Source: DATKKX01 sp035542775
Lineage (GTDB): Bacteria > Planctomycetota > Phycisphaerae > UBA1845 > UTPLA1
Reading direction: 5' to 3'
NCBI GenBank assembly: GCA_035542775.1
Contig: DATKKX010000329.1
Location: 1-25,314, forward strand
DNA: 25,314 nt
Numbering within the stretch: position 1 is the first letter of the stretch; each line of letters opens with the position of its first letter. Positions 7,480 through 16,116 of the stretch are shown here, in pieces. The notes below the pieces were generated by a model. The model saw only the letters and a program-made list of their open reading frames with translations. It was not told the DNA's origin and did not search any database. A program made the position numbers and the translations under genes.

Positions 7480-9278
7480 CCGCCAACGGGTGCATCCAGA
7501 TCGCACTCTTCCTCGGGGCCCTGGTGCTCCTGGCAAAGCCGCTGGGCTGGTACATGGCCCAGGTCTATGAGGGCAGACCCTGCGGCCTCGACCGGCTGCT
7601 GGGCGGAATCGAGCGCCGGCTGTACCTGCTCTACGGCCGCGAAGCCACAGGCGAAATGACATGGAAGACATACACGCTGGCGATGCTCCTCTTCAATTTC
7701 GCCGGCTTGCTCGTCCTCTACGTCCTCCAGCGGGTGCAGCAGTGGCTTCCCCTCAACCCCCAGCACTTTGGCGCGGTGCCCGCCGACCTGGCGAGCAATA
7801 CCGCCATCAGCTTCACGACCAATACCAACTGGCAGAACTACGGCGGCGAGAGCACGTTGAGCTATCTCACCCAGATGCTCGGGCTGACGGTGCACAACTT
7901 CACGTCGGCCGCGACGGGCATGGCCTGCGTCGTTGCTCTCATCCGGGGCTTTGCCCGGCATAGCGCCCAACACATCGGCAATTTCTGGGTCGATGTCACC
8001 CGCACTACGTTGTACATTTTGCTGCCGCTGGCCTTCGTGCTGGCTCTGGTCTTCGTGTCACAGGGCGTGGTGCAGACGCTGGGGCCGTACAAGACTGTTC
8101 CATTGGTGCAGGCAACGACGGCTGCGGAACCGCAACTTGACGCGGCAGGCCAGCCGCTGAAGGACGCCGCCGGTAATCCGGTCACCAAGCGCGTGGCGGT
8201 CACCGAACAGACGCTGGCCCTCGGCCCGGTCGCGTCGCAGCTTGCCATCAAGCACCTCGGCACCAACGGCGGTGGCTTCTTCAACGTCAATGCAGCGCAT
8301 CCGTTTGAGAATCCTACGCCGCTGACGGACTTTCTTCTGATTCTGGCGGAGACGTGCATCGCCGCCTCCCTGGCGTACACCTTTGGCCGCATGGTCGGCG
8401 ACACACGGCAGGGCTGGGCGGTTTTCGCGGCGATGATGATCATGCTCGCGGGCCTGATGGCCTGCACTTACGCCGCGGAGTCGGCCGGCAATCCGCGCCT
8501 GGCATCGCTCGGCATCGATCAAACCGCCGGCGCAACCCAGCCGGGCGGCAACATGGAGGGCAAGGAAGTTCGGCTCGGCATTGCTCGAAGCGCCATCTTC
8601 GCTACCGCCACGACCGGCACGTCCTGCGGGGCGGTCAACGCGATGCACGATTCGTTCACCCCACTCGGCGGCCTTGTGCCAATGTGGCTGATGCAACTGG
8701 GCGAAGTCGTACCCGGCGGCATCGGCAGCGGGCTCTACAGCATGCTGGTCTTCGCCATCATCGCTGTGTTTGTCGCCGGGCTGATGGTCGGCCGGACGCC
8801 GGAATACCTCGGCAAGAAAATCGAGGCCTACGAGATGAAGATGGCCTCGCTGGCCACGCTGGTGCCGCACTTCGCCGTGCTGCTCGGCGCGGCAGTGGCG
8901 GCGGTGACCGTCGCGGGCCGCGCGGGGCCGAGCAATCCGGGGCCGCACGGCTTCAGCGAAATCCTGTACGCCTATTCGTCCTGCGGCAACAACAACGGCA
9001 GTGCGTTCGCGGGCCTGAAAGGCAACACCCCGTTCTACAACATCACGCTGGGCCTCTCGATGCTGGCCGCCCGCTTCTGGACGGTGATCCCGGTCCTCGC
9101 GATCGCCGGCTCGCTGGTCAGGAAGAAGAAGGTGCCGGTCAGCGCCGGGACAATGCCGACGCACACGCCGCTCTTCGTGGTGCTGTTGATCTGCGTGGTG
9201 ATCATCGTGGGCGCGCTGGTGTTCCTGCCGTCCCTGGCCCTCGGGCCGATCGTCGAGCATTTGTTGGCGGCACGGTGA
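7476..9278 (+). CDS. kdpA: Potassium-transporting ATPase subunit KdpA (channel-like)
   Basis: This 600-residue polytopic membrane protein is the K+-selective subunit of KdpFABC. The four filter-type repeats can be located: NTNWQNYGGES (about residue 115), GTNGGGFFNVNAAHPFENPT (about 263), TGTSCGAVNAMHDSFTPLGG (about 380) and SCGNNNGSAFAGL (about 502). The ATG at 7476 is preferred because GGAG (7464-7467) lies 8 nt upstream and it forms the ATGA overlap with kdpF; a GTG at 7467 is the alternative. It is somewhat longer than the E. coli protein (557 residues), mostly because of a soluble loop at about residues 200-260 (PQLDAAGQPLKDAAGNPVTK). kdpB follows 16 nt later. Confidence 0.97.
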   Translation: MTANGCIQIALFLGALVLLAKPLGWYMAQVYEGRPCGLDRLLGGIERRLYLLYGREATGEMTWKTYTLAMLLFNFAGLLVLYVLQRVQQWLPLNPQHFGAVPADLASNTAISFTTNTNWQNYGGESTLSYLTQMLGLTVHNFTSAATGMACVVALIRGFARHSAQHIGNFWVDVTRTTLYILLPLAFVLALVFVSQGVVQTLGPYKTVPLVQATTAAEPQLDAAGQPLKDAAGNPVTKRVAVTEQTLALGPVASQLAIKHLGTNGGGFFNVNAAHPFENPTPLTDFLLILAETCIAASLAYTFGRMVGDTRQGWAVFAAMMIMLAGLMACTYAAESAGNPRLASLGIDQTAGATQPGGNMEGKEVRLGIARSAIFATATTGTSCGAVNAMHDSFTPLGGLVPMWLMQLGEVVPGGIGSGLYSMLVFAIIAVFVAGLMVGRTPEYLGKKIEAYEMKMASLATLVPHFAVLLGAAVAAVTVAGRAGPSNPGPHGFSEILYAYSSCGNNNGSAFAGLKGNTPFYNITLGLSMLAARFWTVIPVLAIAGSLVRKKKVPVSAGTMPTHTPLFVVLLICVVIIVGALVFLPSLALGPIVEHLLAAR

Positions 9279-9294
9279 GATGGAGCGTCGCGCA

Positions 9295-11430
9295 ATGGCC
9301 GGCAAGATTCACACGATCTACGACAAGACGCTGCTTCGGGCGGCGGTGCGCGACTCCTTCCGCAAGCTCGACCCGCGCCACCAGATCCGCAACCCGGTCA
9401 TGTTCGTGGTGGAAGTGGTCAGCGTGCTGACGACCGCGCTGTTCATCCAGCGGCTGTGCGGCATCGGCGAGGCCCATTCGCCCGGCTTCATCCTGGCGGT
9501 CAGCGTATGGCTGTGGATCACGCTGCTGTTCGCCAATTTCGCCGAGGCCGTCGCCGAGGGTCGGGGCAAGGCCCAGGCGGACGCCCTGCGCCGCAGCCGC
9601 CAGACCCTGCTGGCCAAGGTTTTGACCAACCCCGCCCAGCTCAAGCGTCCACATGGCCGGCCCTCCGAGAAGCTGACGAACGGCGACATCTACATCACCC
9701 AGGCCGACCAACTCCGCAAGGACATGATCGTCTACGTCGAGGCCGGCGATTTCATCCCTGCCGACGGCGAAGTCGTCGAAGGCGTCGCTTCGGTGGACGA
9801 GAGCGCCGTCACCGGTGAGAGCGCCCCGGTCATCCGTGAAAGCGGCGGCGATCGCAACGCCGTCACCGGCGGAACCCGCGTGCTGTCCGACTGGCTGATC
9901 ATCCGTATCGTGGCCAACCCCGGCGAGAGCTTTCTGGACCGCATGATCTCGCTGGTGGAAGGGGCCAAGCGGCAGAGGACTCCGAACGAGATCGCCCTCG
10001 CCATCCTGCTCGCCGCATTCACCATCATCTTCTTGCTGGCCACGGGCACGCTGCTGCCCTTCTCGCTCTACAGCCTGCAAGCAGCGGGGCAGGGGCAGGT
10101 CATCACCGTGACAGTGCTGGTGGCGCTATTGGTCTGCCTGATCCCCACGACCATCGGCGGGCTGCTCTCGGCGATCGGCATCGCCGGCATGGACCGCATG
10201 ATCCGGGCCAACGTGATCGCCATGTCCGGCCGGGCGGTCGAGGCGGCGGGCGACGTCGACGTGCTGCTGCTCGACAAGACCGGCACGATCACCCTCGGCA
10301 ACCGGCAGGCGGTAAACTTCGTCCCCATCGACGCCATCGGCGTCCAAACGCTCGCCGAGACGGCGCAGCTCGCCTCGCTGGCCGACCAGACGCCCGAAGG
10401 TCGCAGCATCGTCGTGCTGGCCAAGGAGAAATTCGGCCTCCGCGGCCGTGACCTGTCGTCGCTCCACGCCGAGTTTGTGCCGTTTACCGCCCAGACGCGG
10501 ATGAGCGGCGTAAACATCGATGGGCGACAGATCCGCAAGGGCTCGGCCGACGCGATCAGCGCGTTCGTGGAGGGCCATGGGGGGCGCCTGCCTGACGAGG
10601 TCGCCGAAGCGGTCGACCGAATCTCGCGAGGCGGCGGCACCCCGCTGGTCGTCGCCGAGGCGGCCGCGCCCGGCAAAGGGCATTCCTCCGCCAAGGTCCT
10701 GGGCACAATTCACCTGAAGGATATCGTCAAAGGCGGGATCAAGGAGCGATTCGCCCAATTGCGACGAATGGGAATCAAGACGGTGATGATCACCGGCGAC
10801 AATCCGCTCACCGCGGCGACCATCGCGGCCGAAGCGGGCGTCGACGACTTTCTCGCCGAGGCCACGCCGGAGGCCAAGCTCAAGCTCATTCGCGACTATC
10901 AGCACGGCGCCCGCCTCGTGGCCATGGCCGGCGACGGCACCAACGATGCCCCCGCCCTGGCCCAGGCTGATGTCGCCGTGGCCATGAACTCGGGGACGCA
11001 GGCCGCCAAAGAGGCCGGCAACATGGTCGATCTCGACTCGAACCCCACCAAGCTCATCGAGGTGGTGGAGATCGGCAAGCAACTGCTGATGACCCGCGGG
11101 GCGCTGACCACGTTCAGCATCGCCAACGACGTGGCCAAATACTTCGCCATCATCCCGGCGGCCTTCGCGACCACGTACCCCGTGCTCAACGCCCTGAACA
11201 TCATGCACCTGAAAACGCCGGAGAGCGCGATCATGTCGGCGGTGATCTTCAACGCCCTCATTATCGTGGCCTTGATTCCCTTGGCGCTGCGCGGGGTGCG
11301 CTACCGGCCTGCGCCGGCAGCCGCCCTGCTGCGGCGCAACCTGCTGATCTACGGGCTGGGCGGGCTGATCGTGCCGTTCTTCGGGATCAAGCTTATTGAC
11401 CTGATCCTGACCGGCCTGGGATTGACTTAG
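9295..11430 (+). CDS. kdpB: Potassium-transporting P-type ATPase subunit KdpB
   Basis: A P-type ATPase of 711 residues that hydrolyses ATP to drive K+ uptake through KdpA. Visible motifs: TGES in the actuator domain, PTTIGGL in the membrane helix, the phosphorylation motif DKTGTI (Asp327), the KGS nucleotide site (RQIRKGSADAISAF), and the hinge GDGTNDAPALAQADVAVAMN. I start at ATG 9295 because GGAG (9282-9285) is 9 nt upstream and MAGKIHTIYDKTLL resembles other KdpB starts. ATG 9280 would add five residues but has no properly spaced ribosome site. kdpC follows after 25 nt. Confidence 0.97.
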   Translation: MAGKIHTIYDKTLLRAAVRDSFRKLDPRHQIRNPVMFVVEVVSVLTTALFIQRLCGIGEAHSPGFILAVSVWLWITLLFANFAEAVAEGRGKAQADALRRSRQTLLAKVLTNPAQLKRPHGRPSEKLTNGDIYITQADQLRKDMIVYVEAGDFIPADGEVVEGVASVDESAVTGESAPVIRESGGDRNAVTGGTRVLSDWLIIRIVANPGESFLDRMISLVEGAKRQRTPNEIALAILLAAFTIIFLLATGTLLPFSLYSLQAAGQGQVITVTVLVALLVCLIPTTIGGLLSAIGIAGMDRMIRANVIAMSGRAVEAAGDVDVLLLDKTGTITLGNRQAVNFVPIDAIGVQTLAETAQLASLADQTPEGRSIVVLAKEKFGLRGRDLSSLHAEFVPFTAQTRMSGVNIDGRQIRKGSADAISAFVEGHGGRLPDEVAEAVDRISRGGGTPLVVAEAAAPGKGHSSAKVLGTIHLKDIVKGGIKERFAQLRRMGIKTVMITGDNPLTAATIAAEAGVDDFLAEATPEAKLKLIRDYQHGARLVAMAGDGTNDAPALAQADVAVAMNSGTQAAKEAGNMVDLDSNPTKLIEVVEIGKQLLMTRGALTTFSIANDVAKYFAIIPAAFATTYPVLNALNIMHLKTPESAIMSAVIFNALIIVALIPLALRGVRYRPAPAAALLRRNLLIYGLGGLIVPFFGIKLIDLILTGLGLT

Positions 11431-11455
11431 ACGCACACGAAAGACAGGTGAGCAC

Positions 11456-12088
11456 ATGCACGCTCAACTGCGACCTGCTCTCATAAGTACGGTAGTTCTG
11501 ATGCTGCTGACCGGGCTGCTCTATCCCCTTGCCGTCACGGGCGTCGCTCAACTCGTCTTCCCCAGGCAGGCCAACGGCAGCCTGATCGTCGAGCACGGTA
11601 CAGTCCGCGGTTCAGCGCTCATCGGCCAGCCGTTCGACGATCCCAGGTACTTCTGGGGCCGGCCGTCGGCCACGACGCCCGTGCCGTACAACGCCGCGTC
11701 GTCCTCCGGCAGCAACCTCGGCCCGACCAATCCGGAGCTGGTGAACCAAGTGGGCGATCGAGTGGCCAGGCTGCGGTCGGCGGATCCAGGCAACGAACGG
11801 CCCGTTCCGGTGGACCTGGTCACCACGTCAGCAAGCGGCCTCGATCCGCACATCAGCGTCGCCGCCGCCGGGTACCAGGTACCACGCGTCGCAAGGCTGC
11901 GCGGCCTTACCGAAGACCAGGTTCGTCAACTGGTTCGCGAAAACACGGAACCGCGGCCGCTCGGCATCCTCGGAGAGCCGGCCGTCAACGTGCTCCGCCT
12001 CAATCTGGCGTTGAATGGCCTTGCCCGACAACCGACGGATCGCGACAACGCCGCCGGTCCGCGGTATCCCCAGGAAGGTGACAAATGA
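11456..12088 (+). CDS. kdpC: Potassium-transporting ATPase subunit KdpC
   Basis: A 210-residue protein with one N-terminal membrane helix (about residues 9-33) and a soluble domain. It has the family motifs GQPFDDPRYFWGRPS, SSGSNLGPTNP, DPHIS and AGYQVPRVARLRG, ending with VNVLRLNLALN. KdpC binds KdpB from the outer side and is thought to help ATP and K+ affinity. AGGTGAG (11446-11452) precedes the start. Its stop overlaps the start of a second KdpC-like gene (ATGA at 12085-12088). Confidence 0.96.
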   Translation: MHAQLRPALISTVVLMLLTGLLYPLAVTGVAQLVFPRQANGSLIVEHGTVRGSALIGQPFDDPRYFWGRPSATTPVPYNAASSSGSNLGPTNPELVNQVGDRVARLRSADPGNERPVPVDLVTTSASGLDPHISVAAAGYQVPRVARLRGLTEDQVRQLVRENTEPRPLGILGEPAVNVLRLNLALNGLARQPTDRDNAAGPRYPQEGDK

Positions 12089-12591
12089 GCAACTCCGCAA
12101 GAGTGATCTTCGACCTCCTCGGCGAGCTGATGGGCCAGCCATACGACGATCCCCGGTACTTCTGGGGACGGCCAACCGTTCCGCGAGAGACTTCCTCACC
12201 GGACGACGAAGCCATGTCGAAGCGGAAGGAGCCTGGATCCGCGTCTCAACGCCGTTTGCAACTTCGCCGGGCGGCGCTCCGCAACAATGGTGATTCCCAA
12301 CCGGAGGCGATCCCGGCCGAGCTGACCGACGTCATCGCAGGGCGATTTACGCCCTTTATCAGCCTGCCGACGGCGGCCTATCAGGTGGCTCGCGTAGCCC
12401 GGGCCCGCGGCGTGGAGCCCGAAGTGCTCCGCAAACTGATCGAGACGCATGCCGAAAGGGCACCCACCGGAGAGAAACGCATCAACGTCCTGTGCCTCAA
12501 CGCGGCCCTTGATGACATATGCACACCGATAAGCGACAATGATCCGCATCGGTCGGAGATGGGCCTCCACCGCATGACGACGAGCGAATAA
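12085..12591 (+). CDS. Soluble KdpC-like paralogue
   Basis: A 168-residue protein that repeats the soluble domain of the neighbouring KdpC without its membrane helix or signal peptide. Matches to KdpC: GQPYDDPRYFWGRP (KdpC: GQPFDDPRYFWGRP), AAYQVARVARARGVEPE (KdpC: AGYQVPRVARLRGLTED) and INVLCLNAALD (KdpC: VNVLRLNLALN). The SSGSNLGPTNP segment is replaced by a charged, polar stretch, and DPHIS has become TPFIS. With no export signal it should be cytoplasmic, on the opposite side from KdpC's domain. It overlaps kdpC by 4 nt with AAGGTG (12075-12080) upstream, and kdpD starts 3 nt after it. The unbroken frame and tight packing argue against a dead duplicate. Possible roles: a regulator of KdpB or KdpD. 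Function unknown. Confidence 0.85.
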   Translation: MSNSARVIFDLLGELMGQPYDDPRYFWGRPTVPRETSSPDDEAMSKRKEPGSASQRRLQLRRAALRNNGDSQPEAIPAELTDVIAGRFTPFISLPTAAYQVARVARARGVEPEVLRKLIETHAERAPTGEKRINVLCLNAALDDICTPISDNDPHRSEMGLHRMTTSE

Positions 12592-12594
12592 CGC

Positions 12595-15354
12595 ATGGCG
12601 GATCAACGTCCTGACCCCGACGCACTGCTGGCCCGCGTGCGGGCCGAGCAACGCGATCAGCAGCGCGGCCGCCTGAAGATCTTCTTCGGCGCCTGCGCCG
12701 GCGTGGGCAAGACCTACGCCATGCTGGAAGCCGCCCGCAAACGCCGCGCCGACGGCGCGGATGTCGTCGCCGGCTACGTCGAGACACACGGCCGCAAAGA
12801 GACCGATGTCCTGCTGGAAGGGCTGGAGGTCTTGCCTTCCCGATGGGTGGACTACCGCGGCATCCGCCTGCGCGAGTTCGACCTGGACGCCGCCCTTCAG
12901 CGCAAACCGGCCTTGATTCTCGTCGACGAGCTGGCCCACACCAACGCCGAGGGCCTGCGGCACGCCAAACGATGGCAGGACGTCATCGAACTGCTGGACA
13001 GCGGCATTGACGTTTACTCCACCGTCAACGTCCAGCACATCGAATCGCTCAATGACATCGTCGCCCAGATCACGGGCATTCTGGTTCGGGAGACCATCCC
13101 GGATTCGGTCATCGAACGCGCGGACGAAATCGAGCTGGTGGACCTGCCGCCGGACGACCTCCTGCAGCGCCTCCGCGAAGGCAAGGTCTACATCCCCGAG
13201 CAGGCCGAACGCGCCGCGGCCAACTTCTTCCGCCGTGAAAGCCTGGTCGCCCTCCGTGAGCTGGCCCTTCGCGAGACGGCCGACCGCGTGAACGTGGACG
13301 TGGAGGTGGCGCGACGGGGGCACGCGGCGGGCGAGACCTGGCCCACCACCGAACGACTTCTGGTCTGCGTCGGCCCGAGCCCGCTCTCGGCGCGGGTCGT
13401 CCGCATCGCCCGGCGCATGGCCGCGCGGCTCCACGCCGAATGGCTGGCCGTGTATGTGGAAACGCCCTCGCGAAGCGCCTCCTCCGTGGAAAGCCTGGCC
13501 GCGGTCCGCCGTAACCTGCGACTGGCCGAGCGACTGGGCGCCGAAACGGCAACGCTCACCGGCGAGCGTGTGGCCGAGGAGATCGTGGCCTTCGCGCGCC
13601 GTCGCAATGTCAGCAAGATCGTTATCGGCAAATCCGAACGCCCGCGTTGGCGGGACCTGCTCTTCGGTTCGGTCGTCGACGACCTGATCCGCCACAGCGG
13701 CGACATCGAGGTCCACGTCGTCAAAGGAGCGCCTGAGGAGCAGCCGCGGCCGGCCGCCCGCCTGATGTCGCGGAAGGTCAATTGGACGGAATATTTCTGG
13801 GCCGCCTGCGTGACGATCCTGAGCACGGCCGTGGCCCGGCTCATGTGGCCGCATTTCTCGCCGGTCAATCTCACCATGGTCTATCTGCTGGGCGTCGCCG
13901 GCGTCGCCGCCCGCTTCAGCAGCGGCCCCGCGATCTTTGCCTCCGTTCTTTCCATCGCGGCCTTCGACTATCTCTTCGTCCCGCCGTTCTACCGATTCGC
14001 CGTGGCCGATGCCCAATATCTGGTCACGTTCGCGGTGATGCTGATCATCGCCATTCTGATCAGCACGCTGACGCAGCGCAATCGGCGCCAGGCCGTGGCC
14101 GTTCGCACGCGCTACCTCCGCACCATCGCCCTCTATTTCATGAGCCGCCAGCTCGCCGCCGCGCCGGACACGGCGGCCTTGATGCGCGTCGCCGGCCGCC
14201 ACATCGCTGACGTCTTCGAGGCCGACACGGTCATTCTGCTGCCCCAGGGTGACGGTGCATTGATGCCGCAGGGCGGGACATCCCCCGCGTTCGTCGACAG
14301 CCCCAACGAGCGCGGCGCCGCCGAGTGGGTCTTTCACCACCAGAACTGGGCCGGCCGTGGCACCGACACGCTGCCGTCAGTGCAGGGAATTTACTTGCCG
14401 CTGGTGGCATCCGAGCGATCGCTGGGCGTGCTCGGCCTCCGCCCCCGCCAGCCCGATTACCTGCTCGAACCTGACCAGCGTCACATGCTGGAAACGTTCG
14501 CCACCCAGCTCGCCATCGCCCTGGAGCGCACCCAGTTCGCGGAGCAGGCCGAACGTGCCCGCCTCCAGGCCGAGGCCGAGCAGATGCGCAGCACACTGCT
14601 CAGCTCCGTCTCGCACGACCTTCGCACGCCGCTGGCCACCATCACCGGAGCGGCCAGCGCGTTGCTCGACGACCCCGCGGGCATGGCCGAGCGTACCCGG
14701 CGAGAGCTTCTGACCTCGATCTGTGACGAGAGCGCCCGCCTCAATCAGCTTGTGGGCAACCTCCTGGAGATGACGCGACTGGAATCCGGCAGCGTGCAAC
14801 TGCACCGCGAGTGGTACCCGCTGGAGGAGGTGGTAGGCTCCGCGCTGACCAGGATGGAGAAAGCCCTCAGCCGTCACAAGGTCGAAACCAGTCTGCCCGC
14901 GGACCTGCCGCTTGTATACGTCGACGGTGTCCTGCTCGAACAGGTCTTCACCAACCTGCTGGAAAACGCCGCCCGCTACACGCCGGCCGGAACGACCATC
15001 CGCATCGTCGTCCAAGCCCAGCCCGATCGCATGCTGGTCGAAGTGTTGGATGAGGGTTCGGGCCTCCAGCGCGGTACGGAATGCGATGTTTTCCGGAAAT
15101 TCTACCGCGACCAGCCCGCCACGGACCGGACCGGCAGCGGCCTGGGACTCGCTATCTGCCTGGCCATCGTCAGGCTTCACCAGGGCGAGATCGGAGCGGA
15201 GAATCGGCCGACCGGCGGGGCGCGGTTCTGGTTCACGTTGCCGCGTTCTCCCGCACCGCCGATGCTGGACAACCCGATGACGGCGGGCGAAGGCGCCGCT
15301 GCCTCCGCAGCAGCGCATCCCAAGACGTCAAAACCGGCGGGAGATCATTCGTGA
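12595..15354 (+). CDS. kdpD: Osmosensitive K+ channel histidine kinase KdpD
   Basis: A 919-residue sensor kinase that reports K+ limitation or osmotic stress to KdpE. Domain order: KdpD N-terminal ATP-binding domain with Walker A GACAGVGKT (Lys39) and LILVDELAHTNAEG; universal-stress-like domain at about 250-375; four membrane helices (DUF4118) at about 397-500; GAF-like domain at about 520-650; dimerisation helix with SHDLRTPL (phospho-acceptor His674); ATPase domain with NLLENAARYTP, DEGSGL and GSGLGLAI. Full length for the family, with a nonconserved tail after about residue 890. No good ribosome site precedes ATG 12595, only 3 nt after the upstream stop, so it probably depends on coupling. 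Its TGA overlaps the kdpE GTG. Confidence 0.96.
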   Translation: MADQRPDPDALLARVRAEQRDQQRGRLKIFFGACAGVGKTYAMLEAARKRRADGADVVAGYVETHGRKETDVLLEGLEVLPSRWVDYRGIRLREFDLDAALQRKPALILVDELAHTNAEGLRHAKRWQDVIELLDSGIDVYSTVNVQHIESLNDIVAQITGILVRETIPDSVIERADEIELVDLPPDDLLQRLREGKVYIPEQAERAAANFFRRESLVALRELALRETADRVNVDVEVARRGHAAGETWPTTERLLVCVGPSPLSARVVRIARRMAARLHAEWLAVYVETPSRSASSVESLAAVRRNLRLAERLGAETATLTGERVAEEIVAFARRRNVSKIVIGKSERPRWRDLLFGSVVDDLIRHSGDIEVHVVKGAPEEQPRPAARLMSRKVNWTEYFWAACVTILSTAVARLMWPHFSPVNLTMVYLLGVAGVAARFSSGPAIFASVLSIAAFDYLFVPPFYRFAVADAQYLVTFAVMLIIAILISTLTQRNRRQAVAVRTRYLRTIALYFMSRQLAAAPDTAALMRVAGRHIADVFEADTVILLPQGDGALMPQGGTSPAFVDSPNERGAAEWVFHHQNWAGRGTDTLPSVQGIYLPLVASERSLGVLGLRPRQPDYLLEPDQRHMLETFATQLAIALERTQFAEQAERARLQAEAEQMRSTLLSSVSHDLRTPLATITGAASALLDDPAGMAERTRRELLTSICDESARLNQLVGNLLEMTRLESGSVQLHREWYPLEEVVGSALTRMEKALSRHKVETSLPADLPLVYVDGVLLEQVFTNLLENAARYTPAGTTIRIVVQAQPDRMLVEVLDEGSGLQRGTECDVFRKFYRDQPATDRTGSGLGLAICLAIVRLHQGEIGAENRPTGGARFWFTLPRSPAPPMLDNPMTAGEGAAASAAAHPKTSKPAGDHS
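15339..15343 (+). promoter_or_regulatory. Ribosome binding site that fixes the kdpE GTG start
   Basis: GGGAG lies 7 nt before GTG 15351, inside the end of kdpD. It decides between this start and upstream in-frame codons that would extend the protein into kdpD. Confidence 0.75.
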
Positions 15355-16049
15355 CGCAGGTGCCGAGCACAATCCTCGTGATCGAAGATGAGCAGTCGAT
15401 CAGGCGTTTTATCCGGCCGTCGATGGAGGCGGAGGGATGGCAATTGATCGAGGCGGCGACGGGCAAGGAGGGCCTGCTGGCGGCCTCGCAGCGCCCACCC
15501 GACGTAATCGTGCTTGACCTGGGGCTGCCCGACATGGACGGGCTGGAGGTGATCCGCCGGTTGCGCGAGTGGACGGCGGTCCCCATTATCATCCTCTCCG
15601 CCCGAGGGCAGGAGAGCGACAAGATCGCCGGGCTTGATGCCGGGGCGGACGACTACGTCGCCAAGCCGTTCGCCGTCGGCGAGTTGATGGCCCGTATTCG
15701 TGTGGCTCTGCGACACGCGGCCCAGTCCCAGCCAGGCGCCGAGACCAGCACCATCGTCGCCGGCGATATCACCATCGACCTGCTGCGGCGCGAGGTCCGC
15801 CGCAAAGGCAAGGACGTCCGCCTGACACCGATCGAATACAAGCTGCTGGCGACGCTGGTCCGGCACGCCGGCCTCGTCCTCACCCACCGCCAGATCCTCA
15901 ACGAGGTCTGGGGACCGGGCTACGGGAACGAATCGCATTACCTCCGCATCTTCATCCACCAGCTCCGCCACAAGCTGGAGGAAAACCCCTCGCATCCGCG
16001 TCATCTGATAACTGAAGCGGGCGTCGGCTATCGGTTCCGGCTGGAGTGA
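15351..16049 (+). CDS. kdpE: Response regulator KdpE
   Basis: A 232-residue OmpR-type regulator: receiver domain with IEDE near the N-terminus, phospho-acceptor Asp56 (VIVLDLGLPDMDG), the switch S/T segment (IIILSA) and the conserved Lys in AKPFAVGE, then a winged-helix DNA-binding domain (LTPIEYKLLATLVRHAG, ending GVGYRF). It should activate the kdp promoter when phosphorylated by KdpD. The frame is open well upstream inside kdpD, but GTG 15351 is the right start: GGGAG (15339-15343) lies 7 nt before it, it forms a GTGA overlap with the kdpD stop, and the length then matches the E. coli protein (225). Confidence 0.95.
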   Translation: MTQVPSTILVIEDEQSIRRFIRPSMEAEGWQLIEAATGKEGLLAASQRPPDVIVLDLGLPDMDGLEVIRRLREWTAVPIIILSARGQESDKIAGLDAGADDYVAKPFAVGELMARIRVALRHAAQSQPGAETSTIVAGDITIDLLRREVRRKGKDVRLTPIEYKLLATLVRHAGLVLTHRQILNEVWGPGYGNESHYLRIFIHQLRHKLEENPSHPRHLITEAGVGYRFRLE

Positions 16050-16116
16050 GTTACCATCTCGCCGAACATCGGATACCTCGGCGAAGACGCGTAGGCACGG
16101 ACGGCAGTCCCTACTT

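Noticed and set aside
12196..14340. 714-codon minus-strand frame opposite kdpD
   Set aside because: Same reason: low-complexity translation antisense to an unmistakable KdpD.
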